Position numbers and translations under genes: made by a program. Positions 28,439 through 37,152 of a stretch of 64,000 bases of DNA are shown here, piece by piece. This stretch comes from Bowmanella denitrificans (GTDB taxonomy: Bacteria > Pseudomonadota > Gammaproteobacteria > Enterobacterales > Alteromonadaceae), in contig NZ_PEBU01000002.1 in assembly GCF_002887595.1 (NCBI RefSeq), positions 1 to 64,000 on the forward strand, given 5' to 3'. The notes under the pieces are model-generated. The model worked only from the letters and a program-made list of their open reading frames with translations, did not search any database and had not been told where the DNA came from. The stretch's first letter is position 1; each line of letters opens with the position of its first letter.

Positions 28439-29681
28439 AACATTGCTGGTGATAGGTTATGTATGGCCGGAGCCCAACTCATCTGCTGCTGGCAGTAGAA
28501 TGCTGCAATTGTTGTCGGTATTTCGCGGCGCGGGGTACGAAGTGGTGTATGGTTCTGCCGCCGACAGCAGTCAGCATGCGGTGGATCTGGCCAGTTTGGG
28601 TATTGAGGCGGTCAGTTTAAGCCTTAACTGCGCGTCCTTTGACGACTACCTTCGCCACCTGCAACCGGATGTAGTGATGTTTGACCGCTTTATGATGGAA
28701 GAACAATTTGGCTGGCGGGTAGAGCAATACTGTCCGGGTGCTTTGCGAATTCTTGATTCTGAAGATCTGCATTTTCTGCGCCATGCCCGGCATTTGGCGA
28801 TGAAGCAAAACCAGCCACTGAGCGATACGCACCTGTATAATGACCTGGCCAAACGTGAAATCGCGGCGATTTTGCGTTGTGACTTGACTCTGGTGATTTC
28901 CGAGTTTGAACTGACATTGCTGCAGGAAAAATTCAATATTCCATCGCATATTCTGCATTACTGCCCCTTTATGCAGGAGCAAGTAGAATTCGCAGAAACA
29001 CCAGAGTTTGCCAGGCGGCAGCATTTTATCAGTATCGGCAATTTCCGCCATGCCCCCAACTGGGATGCGGTTTTGTATCTTAAACAGCACATCTGGCCTG
29101 CTATCCGCAAAGTATTACCACAGGCCGAATTGCATATTTATGGCGCTTATCCACCACCTAAAGCCACCGCATTGCATGACGAACGACAGGGCTTTCTGGT
29201 TAAGGGCTGGGCCGAGGATGCCGTATCGGTAGTTGCTCAGGCCAGGGTGATGCTGGCGCCGCTGCGTTTTGGCGCTGGTCTGAAAGGTAAGCTGATTGAT
29301 GCCGCTTTGTGCCAGACGCCAGCGGTGACCAGTAGCATAGGCGCCGAAGGTATGTACGGCTCGTTACCGGCGGGAATCATGGTAGCCGATGCACCAGATG
29401 AATTTGTGCAAATGGCGGTTGAGTTATATCAGCAGGCCGATACCTGGCAAACTTTTAGCGGACAGGCCGGACAGTTGCTGGCAGGTCGATTTTCGATGCA
29501 ACGGCATGGCCCGGCCTTGTTAGCCAAAATGGATCAGGTCATCAGGGAATTGGACACGTCCCGTTTGAGTAACTTTTACGGCAGTATGCTCAGGCATCAC
29601 AGCCTACGTAGCACACAATATATGGCACAGTGGATTGAAGCCAAAAATCGATTGAAAGCCCTGCAATCTGTCACGTCATAA
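28425..29681 (+). CDS. glycosyltransferase, GT4-like
   Basis: A 418-residue GT-B-fold glycosyltransferase. The N-terminal half has LLVIGYVWPEPNSSAAGSRM, a donor/acceptor loop typical of GT4-type enzymes. The C-terminal half has FISIGNFRHAPNWDAVLYL, LHIYGAYPP, VKGWAEDAV and MLAPLRFGAGLKGKLIDA, where the last corresponds to the nucleotide-sugar-binding E/G-x-G-x-K region. The start is TTG 28425 with GGAG seven bases upstream, inside the end of the GGDEF remnant. Acceptor and sugar are unknown, and no polysaccharide cluster surrounds it. The MBL-fold gene follows in the same direction. Confidence 0.85.
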   Translation: MHKAKTLLVIGYVWPEPNSSAAGSRMLQLLSVFRGAGYEVVYGSAADSSQHAVDLASLGIEAVSLSLNCASFDDYLRHLQPDVVMFDRFMMEEQFGWRVEQYCPGALRILDSEDLHFLRHARHLAMKQNQPLSDTHLYNDLAKREIAAILRCDLTLVISEFELTLLQEKFNIPSHILHYCPFMQEQVEFAETPEFARRQHFISIGNFRHAPNWDAVLYLKQHIWPAIRKVLPQAELHIYGAYPPPKATALHDERQGFLVKGWAEDAVSVVAQARVMLAPLRFGAGLKGKLIDAALCQTPAVTSSIGAEGMYGSLPAGIMVADAPDEFVQMAVELYQQADTWQTFSGQAGQLLAGRFSMQRHGPALLAKMDQVIRELDTSRLSNFYGSMLRHHSLRSTQYMAQWIEAKNRLKALQSVTS

Positions 29682-29750
29682 GCTTGTCACACCCGCCAGT
29701 TAGGCTGTTCTGCCAACGCCGTCAGATTTTTGCATGGGGCAGGAGTGTAT

Positions 29751-30500
29751 ATGGATTTTTCAGCCTGTTTTCTTGGTGTTGGCAGTGCTCGTCAAAGCAG
29801 CCTTGGCCATGCCTGTTGCCTGATAGAAAAACAACAGCGGCCCTGGCTGATGATCGATTGTGGCCCTGACAGTCTGGCGCGTTACGCCGCTTTTACCCAT
29901 GAGACCTTGCCAGCAGCGGTATTTATTACTCACCTGCATTATGATCATATGGCCGGGCTGGAGCAGCTGTTTTTCCAATGCTGTCTGAGTCGTCCTGCCG
30001 CTATGCCCACCTTGTATATTGCCGCAGCGCTGGTGCCTCAGCTTTGCCACATGCTGGCCCATACAGGTTTGGCCGAAGGCGGCAAAAATGTATGGGACTG
30101 CCTGCAATTAGTGCCTGTTGTCGATAGCTTCTGGCATCAGGGCCAGCGGCTTAGTATCTATCCGGTTCGTCATCACCAGGCGGGCAGTGCCTTTGCATTG
30201 CATATGCCCGGGTTGTTCTTCTTTACTGGCGATACCCGGCCCATTCCTGAGATTCTGCATCATCAGGTTGGCGCGACGGAAACCATCTTTCATGACTGTT
30301 CGCTCAAAGGGAATCCGTCACATAGTGGTGTTGGGGATTTGCTTTACGAATACGATACCCGGGTGCTCAGTCGTATGCGGGTCTATCACTACGGTTCGTT
30401 GCAGGAAGCTGATAAGATTCGCGCACAGGGGTTACAAGTGGTGCGTTGCCAGGAACGTATTATCCTTGGTATCAGCAGTGCGCAAAGGGAGTGGGTGTAA
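29751..30500 (+). CDS. MBL-fold metallo-hydrolase, RNase Z-like
   Basis: A 249-residue cytoplasmic metallo-beta-lactamase-fold protein. The motif THLHYDHMAG holds the metal ligands His61, His63, Asp65 and His66; FFTGDTRP and HDCSLKG carry further ligands, and VYHYG supplies a late His. The layout resembles RNase Z and similar small hydrolases. I chose the ATG at 29751 with AGGAG five bases before it over the in-frame TTG at 29730. Substrate unknown. Confidence 0.85.
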   Translation: MDFSACFLGVGSARQSSLGHACCLIEKQQRPWLMIDCGPDSLARYAAFTHETLPAAVFITHLHYDHMAGLEQLFFQCCLSRPAAMPTLYIAAALVPQLCHMLAHTGLAEGGKNVWDCLQLVPVVDSFWHQGQRLSIYPVRHHQAGSAFALHMPGLFFFTGDTRPIPEILHHQVGATETIFHDCSLKGNPSHSGVGDLLYEYDTRVLSRMRVYHYGSLQEADKIRAQGLQVVRCQERIILGISSAQREWV

Positions 30501-30587
30501 ATCCGACGGTAGATAGCGTGTTTGACTAAGCATCACGTTGGTTATCAATTAACTCAGATCGATAGACGTAGTTCAGAATGCCATGGA

Positions 30588-30630
30588 GAAAGCCCCGCCA
30601 GGACTTTACAGTGAGCATGCTGGCGGGGTT
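30588..30630 (-). terminator. intrinsic terminator after choice-of-anchor I gene
   Basis: A 9-bp GC-rich stem (CCCCGCCAG at 30593-30601 with CTGGCGGGG at 30620-30628) has an 18-base loop and is followed on the minus strand by CTTTCT. It lies eight bases past the stop of the lipoprotein gene. Confidence 0.75.
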
Positions 30631-30637
30631 AAGAAGA

Positions 30638-32488
30638 TTATTTTTCGGTTACCTGATAGACCGTCACCGAACCACTGATTTCATTGCCAATCAGTAACAA
30701 TGGATTACCGTTAGGGCTGTTATCAGCACTGATGAACTTGATGCTTTCTGGACCCAAATCGCCAGCATTGGGGACGTCACTACAGTCCATACCTTCTGCT
30801 TCATCACAAGGGTTGTCCAAGTCATCATCCAGTTCAAAGTCTGCGTCAAAGTTGCGGTTGTTATAGTGCGCAACAAAGGCCGCCTGAAACGGATTGGTGA
30901 CATCATAGATAAACAGATCGCCAGAGCGTTCCTGACCGATAAAGGCATAAGTGCGACCTTCAATCATCCCCACATCAATGGCTTCAGGCTCACCGCCCTT
31001 ATCATCTGAACGGTTGTCACCTTTGTTCTCGGTATGGGCACTGTTGAAATTATTGCCCAGTACGGCGGCGCTGATACGACCAAAGTCATCGCCTGAGTCA
31101 AACACCTGGTTGATATTCTGATCCCAGATAGAGAATGAACGCCCACCATAGGCGTAGAGTTTATCTACGATACCGTCATTATCCGCATCCAGCAGGGCAG
31201 AGGTGATCTTCAAACGGCCCAGGCCGTCTTTGCCACCGGTTTCATCATACAGGGTTTGTAGTTCGGTGGAGAGGGTCAGATTTAATTCATCCGGGTCAAC
31301 CACATCCTCGACCCGAATATCTTCAGAATAGGCGTCCCAGTCGCGGGAGTCGCCTTCGTTAGCGGAGAGGATAAAAGTTGCACCATTCCAGCTGTATGCA
31401 GCGATACTGTCTGGTTGATACATACCATAGACATTGGGCAAGGTTCTGAACGACGCCACCTCATCTTCATTGCTAAAGTCCAGGGTATGCTGACTCCAAT
31501 CTTTAAAGCCCAGTGCTTTGATTTCTATCGTCATATCGGTAAGGTCGAGGATGCCGATCGCATTGGCTTCCTGCAGAGACACGTAGGCGGTCTTACTATC
31601 AGCGGCAACACTGATATATTCTGGTTCCAGATCCTGTGCCACGGTAGTCCCCGCGGGGCCTGCGAATTTCACGCCCGCAGTGCTTAGCAGGGCGCGGCGT
31701 TTGGCATCAGTGTCATAATCTTCACTATCCAGCAAATCGGAGCTGAAACGTATATCTGTGGTCAGGTTAATTTCTCCCGCTACATCGGCCGGGGTGCCGC
31801 CTGTCAGGGAGATAACACTGATAGAGCCTTCGGGGTCCAGTATATAGTCCGTGTCGGGCTCCCCCTCATTGGCGACCAGCACCATGCTGCCATCCGGAGT
31901 AAAGGTCAGCATATCGGGCAGAGCACCGGCTGCCACGGCTTTAACAAAGGTACCCTGACCTGTGCCATCCAGGGTATAAAACAGCACTGCACCGGTAGCG
32001 GTTTTTTCCTGCCCGGCTACCGCAATGGCCAGTAAATCCTGATAAATCGCGATGGAATTGGCTTCGCCCAGATTCAGATTAATATCCACACCGCTGCTGT
32101 TTTTCACAGACACGGTGGCGGGGAAGGTGAAAGCCGTGGACGACAGGCTGTTGTCAGTGATGGGATTGCCAACGGCGGTTACTGGCAGGCTGGCCAGGGA
32201 AATCACTTCAATCTGATTGTCGGCAGCGTTTATGGCAAAAGCTGATTTGGACGTGGTATGGAACTGCACAATCTCGGCCGCAGACTTGCCATAAATACCG
32301 GTATTAAAGCGGCCCACCACCTCAATATTCAGATCTCTTGGCAGGTTTTTACCCGGCGCACCGTCCTGACCAGGGGTGCCGTTCTGGCCTGGTGTGCCAG
32401 CTGGCCCTTGAGCACCATCGTCACCATCGGAGCAGGCAGCCAAAGCCGACATTAAGGTTAACGCAATTAAGGAGCGCTTCAGATTCAT
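30638..32488 (-). CDS. choice-of-anchor I lipoprotein with collagen-like linker
   Basis: A 616-residue lipoprotein (signal ending ALAACSDG). Residues about 25-48 form seven to eight Gly-x-x collagen-like triplets rich in Pro and Gln, a flexible stalk. The rest matches the choice-of-anchor I family, seven-bladed-propeller-like secreted proteins sometimes annotated as alkaline phosphatase-like. Characteristic pieces are FTPDGSMVLVANEGEPDTDY, EPEYISVAADSKTAYVSLQEANAI, SANEGDSRDWDAYSED and DNRSDDKGGEPEAIDVG. A canonical Pho box lies upstream, so it is probably induced by phosphate starvation and may act on phosphate esters; catalysis is not shown by the sequence. Confidence 0.85.
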   Translation of the reverse strand: MNLKRSLIALTLMSALAACSDGDDGAQGPAGTPGQNGTPGQDGAPGKNLPRDLNIEVVGRFNTGIYGKSAAEIVQFHTTSKSAFAINAADNQIEVISLASLPVTAVGNPITDNSLSSTAFTFPATVSVKNSSGVDINLNLGEANSIAIYQDLLAIAVAGQEKTATGAVLFYTLDGTGQGTFVKAVAAGALPDMLTFTPDGSMVLVANEGEPDTDYILDPEGSISVISLTGGTPADVAGEINLTTDIRFSSDLLDSEDYDTDAKRRALLSTAGVKFAGPAGTTVAQDLEPEYISVAADSKTAYVSLQEANAIGILDLTDMTIEIKALGFKDWSQHTLDFSNEDEVASFRTLPNVYGMYQPDSIAAYSWNGATFILSANEGDSRDWDAYSEDIRVEDVVDPDELNLTLSTELQTLYDETGGKDGLGRLKITSALLDADNDGIVDKLYAYGGRSFSIWDQNINQVFDSGDDFGRISAAVLGNNFNSAHTENKGDNRSDDKGGEPEAIDVGMIEGRTYAFIGQERSGDLFIYDVTNPFQAAFVAHYNNRNFDADFELDDDLDNPCDEAEGMDCSDVPNAGDLGPESIKFISADNSPNGNPLLLIGNEISGSVTVYQVTEK

Positions 32489-32523
32489 AGTGTTTTCCCA
32501 TTCTATTGTTATTAAACAATAAA

Positions 32524-32557
32524 ATGTAACAGCCCAAGGATGACGGCTGGATGACAG
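32524..32557 (-). promoter_or_regulatory. Pho box with -10 element
   Basis: Reading the minus strand, CTGTCATCCAGCCGTCAT (32557-32540) is two 7-base half-sites separated by four bases, the layout of PhoB boxes. Ten bases after it is TTACAT (32529-32524), placed as the -10 hexamer is in PhoB-activated promoters, where the box replaces the -35. The start codon of the choice-of-anchor I gene is 35 bases further. Confidence 0.8.
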
Positions 32558-33106
32558 TTATATGTCGGAATTGTTATGTGTGTCTGCTTGGGCTGGGAGC
32601 GACTGGCTGACTAGAGTCTGACGGCAATGTCGGCATTGATAGCTTACCCCTTGCAGCACGCGATTGTGCCGACGGATGGATAGCTGTACCGGGCCGCAAT
32701 GGCAGTGGTAAGTAAACTGGCGCCCGGCCACTTTACTGATATCCATCTGGTGACAGGCGCTACCTTGCAGGCCAAACAGCCTGCGCATCAGCTCTTTCCA
32801 TTGCGGACCGTGCGGCCGGACCGGATTGCGCAAGGTGCCACGGCCATATAACTGCCACACCAACAAATGGCACAATTCATGGGGAATCACTTCGCGCATA
32901 AACTCTTCAGGGTTGTCGGCCAGCAACTGTGCGTTTAGGCGAATATGATTGGCTTGTAAACGGGCGCTGCCAGCAATGCGACCGCGTTGATCATAGCTCA
33001 GGCTGGGTGTGGCAAAGGTGCGGCCCAGCTGGCTTTGCGCCATCACAAGACACTGCTCTAATCTGTTCTCTACGCTTTGAATGAGTTCGGGGCAAAGGTT
33101 GGCCAC
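32558..33106 (-). CDS. sprT: SprT-family zinc metalloprotease-like protein
   Basis: A 182-residue protein of the SprT family. The zinc site is HELCH at residues 76-80, and a C-terminal zinc ribbon is formed by CHC and CRHC pairs (YHCHCGP, YQCRHCRQ). Length and domain order fit SprT; eukaryotic relatives (Spartan) digest DNA-protein crosslinks, but the bacterial role is not settled. Its stop is directly beside the Pho box of the next gene downstream. Confidence 0.92.
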   Translation of the reverse strand: MANLCPELIQSVENRLEQCLVMAQSQLGRTFATPSLSYDQRGRIAGSARLQANHIRLNAQLLADNPEEFMREVIPHELCHLLVWQLYGRGTLRNPVRPHGPQWKELMRRLFGLQGSACHQMDISKVAGRQFTYHCHCGPVQLSIRRHNRVLQGVSYQCRHCRQTLVSQSLPAQADTHNNSDI

Positions 33107-33280
33107 GGCAATATTTCTACGCAGTCATATATGAAGGGCGGTGAAGACAGTTTACCAGTTGCTGACCTGCAAGTAACCAGGGATTGCCCAAAGGGAGTAT
33201 GTTGAACGCATCAACTGGACCGCACGATTCTCATCAATATCTATTACACTTAATAGTAGTAGCTGTGAGGGCGAAAACTT

Positions 33281-34021
33281 ATGCACAGATGTTCGCTTGT
33301 GACCTTGATGCTTTTGCTCACCAGTGGCACCGTTTTTGCCCAGGAAAAACCTGCACTGGAGTGGTGTCTTGATCATTTGCCGCCCAGGCAATTCTATCAG
33401 GAGAATAGTCCACCGCATGGCCCTATGGTGGATATGATGAAGGAATTGGCTGCCCGGGCCAATTTCGAACTGCGATTTAGCCTGCCCACGCCAATAGAGC
33501 GCTGCCTTAAACGTATGCAAGCCGGTAAAACGGATCTGATGACCGGCTTGTTACTGACTCAGGAGCGGGCAGGGTATTTGTATATGTTGCCATTTGATGA
33601 AGCGCGCAGTTTGAGCTGGTTTGTCAACAAGGAAAGAGCGCAGGACAAAGCATTGGCCGCGACCGGTAGAAACGTAACGCTGATGAAGGATCGGTTTTAT
33701 GACCAGCACGTACCATCAGTTTTGCAACAAAATGGCTACCAGGTACGCTGGTCAGAGACCACCGATGAGGCATTGGCAGAACTGTTCACAGGCGTAACGG
33801 ATGTGATTATCGGCCCCCAGCACATTTTGGAGTACCTGATCGCCTCTCAGCCCAGGTATCAGGGCGCACTAGTGTTACAGCCCTCAGATTTGACCCCGGT
33901 ATCCCAGGTTTATCTGGCCATTTCACGCAAAAGCGCTAGCGAGCAGTTGCAAGAGCAAATTGCCAAGGAACTTAAAGAAATGGTGCGAGAAGGTAAAACC
34001 CATTTTTATACTGACCGTTAG
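33281..34021 (+). CDS. periplasmic solute-binding protein, SBP_bac_3-like
   Basis: A 246-residue exported protein (signal about 1-21, ending VFAQ). It has the bilobal binding-protein pattern: a first-lobe strand LEWCLDHLPPRQFY, the helix MVDMMKELAARANFEL, the hinge region MQAGKTDLMTGLLLTQERAGY, and the second-lobe VTDVIIGPQHILEYLI. No transport partner is adjacent. The family is diverse and includes orphan periplasmic sensors; the ligand is not known. Another orphan of the same type follows at 34221. Confidence 0.75.
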   Translation: MHRCSLVTLMLLLTSGTVFAQEKPALEWCLDHLPPRQFYQENSPPHGPMVDMMKELAARANFELRFSLPTPIERCLKRMQAGKTDLMTGLLLTQERAGYLYMLPFDEARSLSWFVNKERAQDKALAATGRNVTLMKDRFYDQHVPSVLQQNGYQVRWSETTDEALAELFTGVTDVIIGPQHILEYLIASQPRYQGALVLQPSDLTPVSQVYLAISRKSASEQLQEQIAKELKEMVREGKTHFYTDR

Positions 34022-34220
34022 AAAACCATTTCCATTAGAGGTAAAGGAGAAGTTCGGAGACTTCAACAAGCAATGAAAGGCTCAGAACAATGATGCGCCA
34101 CAGGTTATTAAACGCTCTGAGCCATGTGAAACAGCCCTTTGGCTTGTGATTCTTGCGCGCTTACTCAAGAATGTAGCAAGAAACCAGTGAATAACCGAAC
34201 CGGCAATTGATTGCCCCCGA

Positions 34221-35018
34221 ATGCGGACGTTGTCATTGAATCCAGATTTTACCAGAGCCTTGTATTCTAGAATGTTGCGAATGATTGGCTTTTTGCTTTG
34301 GGCAATGAGTCAGCCTGGCTTGGCAGTACCTGAACCGCCCATACGGGTATTGACTGAAATATTGCCGCCGCTGCAGTTACAGGGGGAAAATGGTCGGCAG
34401 CAGGGGCTGCATGTGGATGTGGTAAAAGAAGCGTTGAAACGGGCGGGCATTGACGCGGGAATTGAGTTTCACCCCTGGGCCCGTGCCTATCAGGTAGCTC
34501 AGGACCAGCCTAATATTCTGATCTTTTCCATGGTCAGATCGACGCAACGTGAGCCCTTGTTTATCTGGGTCAGCAAGTTCCGTGATATCCAATACCACTT
34601 TTACAGCCTCAATGCGCGCAAGTTGGACGATATTCAGGACTGGCGCCAGGCCAGGTTGCTTACCGTTGCCGCGCCAAGGGAAAGTTATGAATTACAGTTG
34701 CTGGAATCTCTGGACTTTGATGCCACGCGCCTGGCACCGACGGTAACACTGATTCAGTCCTGGCGCTTATTACTCAAAGGGCGGGTGGATGCGGTGTTTG
34801 CCACTGAGCTAAGCGCCGCCGCCATTCTCAGTGAGTTAGGGGTGGCTGCTCAGACCGTGCATAAGCATACCCAGGTCAGTCATAGCCCAGGCTTGTACCT
34901 TGCTGCCAGCCGGGGCACGGATGAGCAGGTCATTGCCAGGCTTCGCCATGCGATGCAGGATATCAGTAATGACGGTACCTACCAGACTATAATGGCAAAG
35001 TATTCCCGTCCCGAATGA
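34221..35018 (+). CDS. periplasmic solute-binding protein, SBP_bac_3-like
   Basis: A 265-residue exported binding-protein-like product. The mature part opens IRVLTEILPPLQLQ, then VVKEALKRAGIDAGIEFHPW, FSMVRSTQREPLFIWV and VDAVFATELSAAAIL, all typical of the SBP_bac_3 fold. The start is uncertain: ATG 34221 gives an unusually long leader, whereas ATG 34272 (MLRMIGFLLWAMS) begins right at the hydrophobic signal, but neither has a clear ribosome site. No permease is nearby. It resembles the proteins at 144 and 33281, so this window holds three orphan binding proteins. Confidence 0.72.
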   Translation: MRTLSLNPDFTRALYSRMLRMIGFLLWAMSQPGLAVPEPPIRVLTEILPPLQLQGENGRQQGLHVDVVKEALKRAGIDAGIEFHPWARAYQVAQDQPNILIFSMVRSTQREPLFIWVSKFRDIQYHFYSLNARKLDDIQDWRQARLLTVAAPRESYELQLLESLDFDATRLAPTVTLIQSWRLLLKGRVDAVFATELSAAAILSELGVAAQTVHKHTQVSHSPGLYLAASRGTDEQVIARLRHAMQDISNDGTYQTIMAKYSRPE

Positions 35019-35026
35019 ACCCTAGC

Positions 35027-35755
35027 CTATGACTTAATGGAAAAAGGCGTAAAGTGGGTGTCTTTATCATACACATCAACACCTTCACTACGTTTTAAGC
35101 GGTTGACGACTAGATAGGTGAAGGGTGTCAGCAGCACTTCCCAGCCCACTTTCAGCAGATAATTGGTCAGCATCACTTTGATGATCAGGTCGCTGCTCCA
35201 GACTCCCCAAAATGCCAGCGGGTAGAAGATCAGGGTATCTACCGCCTGGCCCACCATGGTCGAGCCAATGGTGCGTTGATAGAGCGCTTTGCCGGCCGAT
35301 TGCACTTTCATTTTGGCCATAACAAAGGCATTGGCCATCTCGCCGGCCCAGATTGCCAGCACCGACGCAAAGATAATGCGCGGCACCTGGCCGAAATTCA
35401 GGGCAAACGCCTGCTGCATCGAAATGCCGCCGAGATCGCTGTTCCAACTGGCATCGGGCGGGATGGCCGTAATAAAGGCTGCCATGGCGGCGGCAAACAG
35501 CGCGGAGGCAAAGCCAGCCCAGATCACCCGCCTGGCCCGGGCATACCCATATACTTCGGTCAGTACGTCACCCAGCACATAAGACAGTGGAAAAAATAAG
35601 ATACCGGCACCAAAGCTGAAACCGGCAATAGTGGCGACTTTGCCGGCACCAATGATATTTGAGCAGACGATAATTACGCAGGTGGCGACCATCACCAAGT
35701 CATAATACTTAAATTTGTGCTGCGCTAAGGCTCGACCGTCGTCAAGTTTGTGCAT
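35027..35755 (-). CDS. yhhQ: YhhQ/VUT-family queuosine precursor transporter
   Basis: A 242-residue inner-membrane protein with about six helices. The family's GILFFPLSYVLGDVLTEVYGYARARRVIW signature (in pieces: FPLSYVLGDVLTEVYGY) is present, as are the IWAGEMANAFVMAK and GQAVDTLIFYPLAF helices. E. coli YhhQ takes up preQ0/preQ1, the precursors of queuosine in tRNA. I checked the upstream 100 bases for a preQ1 riboswitch and did not recognise one. No queuosine gene adjoins it. Confidence 0.93.
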   Translation of the reverse strand: MHKLDDGRALAQHKFKYYDLVMVATCVIIVCSNIIGAGKVATIAGFSFGAGILFFPLSYVLGDVLTEVYGYARARRVIWAGFASALFAAAMAAFITAIPPDASWNSDLGGISMQQAFALNFGQVPRIIFASVLAIWAGEMANAFVMAKMKVQSAGKALYQRTIGSTMVGQAVDTLIFYPLAFWGVWSSDLIIKVMLTNYLLKVGWEVLLTPFTYLVVNRLKRSEGVDVYDKDTHFTPFSIKS

Positions 35756-35858
35756 GAACAGGGTACCCAGGTCCGTTAAGGTGTATGCAGTGTAGCCTGC
35801 TCAGGTAACAGGCCGCATGGATTTTTTTAGGGATTAGCCAGCTTTATTTTTCACCCAC

Positions 35859-37088
35859 TCAGCTTTGCGGCGGTGTGCCTTGTTTGGGTTTTTTCGGCTT
35901 CTTGGGCTTTTTCGGTTTGATGGGACGCAGATCCAAAATAGACTCTGGCAAGGGCGAGCCTGGTTCAAAACCGACTTCGATTTGCCTTGGCAATAATTGG
36001 CCAATCAGGCGCTCAATGGCCTTGAGATTGTCAAATTCCTCTGCACTGGCAAAGGAAATGGCTTGGCCCGATTGACCAGCACGACCGGTGCGGCCAATGC
36101 GGTGGATATAGTCCTGACTGATATGCGGCAGATCGAAGTTGATCACCACTGGTAACTGTTTGATATCCAACCCACGCGCGGCCAGGTCGGTGGCAATCAA
36201 CACTCTGTGCAGGCCCTGATGAAACTCATTCAGGGTTCTGATCCTGGCGCTTTGGCTTTTGTCACCATGGATGGCTGCTGCCGCCAGCTGATGTTTAACC
36301 AGGTTCTTTACCAGCCTATCCGCTCCTTGTTTGGTGCGGCAAAACACTAAAATCTGCTGCCAGTTGTGCTGCCTGATCAGCGTTATCAGCAGTTCAGCCT
36401 TACGCCCGGTGTCGACCGGAATCAGCCACTGCTGCACGTCAGCAGCCGGGCTGTTGGTGGTGTCCAATGCTATCTCAGTAGCCCGATTCAGTATTTTACC
36501 GGCAAGCTCGCGTACCTCGTCTGAAAAGGTGGCAGACAACATCAGGCTTTGTCTGTTAGCTGGCAATAAATGCAGGATCTGTTTGACCTCCGCTAAGAAG
36601 CCAAGGTCCAGCATCTTGTCGGCTTCATCCAGCACCAAATAGCCAAGCTGTCTGAAACCCAGGGCGTTGCTGCGAAACAGATCCAACAAGCGGCCGGGGG
36701 TAGCAATCAGAATATCTGCACCGGGGCGCAGCCGCTGCATCTGCGGATTGATCTTTACCCCGCCATAAACTGCCTGGGTACGCAGACGCATGCCCAAGGT
36801 GCACGCTGTTATATAGTCGCTTACCTGAATGGCCAGCTCGCGGGTGGGCACCAGAATTAAGGCCCTGATATGGTTGGACCGTGCAGGGGCCCCGGCTAAC
36901 AGCTGTTGAATCAAGGGTAAAGCATAAGCGGCGGTTTTCCCCGAGCCGGTTTGGCTGGAGGCCAGCAGGTCCTGGCCAGACAAGATCAAAGGAATGGTTT
37001 GACGCTGAATATCTGTTGGGGTTTGGTAGCCCTGCTGCGAAATTACCTTCAGCAGGGCTGGCGACAGGCCTAATTGCGCAAATGTCAT
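35859..37088 (-). CDS. rhlE: DEAD-box RNA helicase, RhlE-like
   Basis: A 409-residue ATP-dependent RNA helicase. The Q-motif GYQTPTDIQRQTIP, motif I SSQTGSGKT, motif Ia PTRELAIQV, motif II LDEADKM, motif III LSATF and motif VI HRIGRTGRAG are all present. The opening MTFAQLGLSPALLKVI is RhlE-like. The C-terminus is short and ends in a Lys/Pro repeat (KPKKPKKPKKPKQ), probably an RNA-binding tail. In E. coli RhlE takes part in ribosome maturation and RNA decay. Confidence 0.92.
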   Translation of the reverse strand: MTFAQLGLSPALLKVISQQGYQTPTDIQRQTIPLILSGQDLLASSQTGSGKTAAYALPLIQQLLAGAPARSNHIRALILVPTRELAIQVSDYITACTLGMRLRTQAVYGGVKINPQMQRLRPGADILIATPGRLLDLFRSNALGFRQLGYLVLDEADKMLDLGFLAEVKQILHLLPANRQSLMLSATFSDEVRELAGKILNRATEIALDTTNSPAADVQQWLIPVDTGRKAELLITLIRQHNWQQILVFCRTKQGADRLVKNLVKHQLAAAAIHGDKSQSARIRTLNEFHQGLHRVLIATDLAARGLDIKQLPVVINFDLPHISQDYIHRIGRTGRAGQSGQAISFASAEEFDNLKAIERLIGQLLPRQIEVGFEPGSPLPESILDLRPIKPKKPKKPKKPKQGTPPQS

Positions 37089-37152
37089 GGGTGCTCGATG
37101 CTGTATCTGGCGGGGGGCGGATTATACAGTATGAACCTGCCTGGTTGGCACA

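Noticed and set aside
34079-34123. GGCTCAGA/TCTGAGCC inverted repeat as a terminator
   Set aside because: The 29-base loop and absence of a T run make it unconvincing.
35756-35858. preQ1 riboswitch upstream of yhhQ
   Set aside because: A queuosine precursor transporter made this plausible, but I could not fit the class I or II preQ1 consensus.
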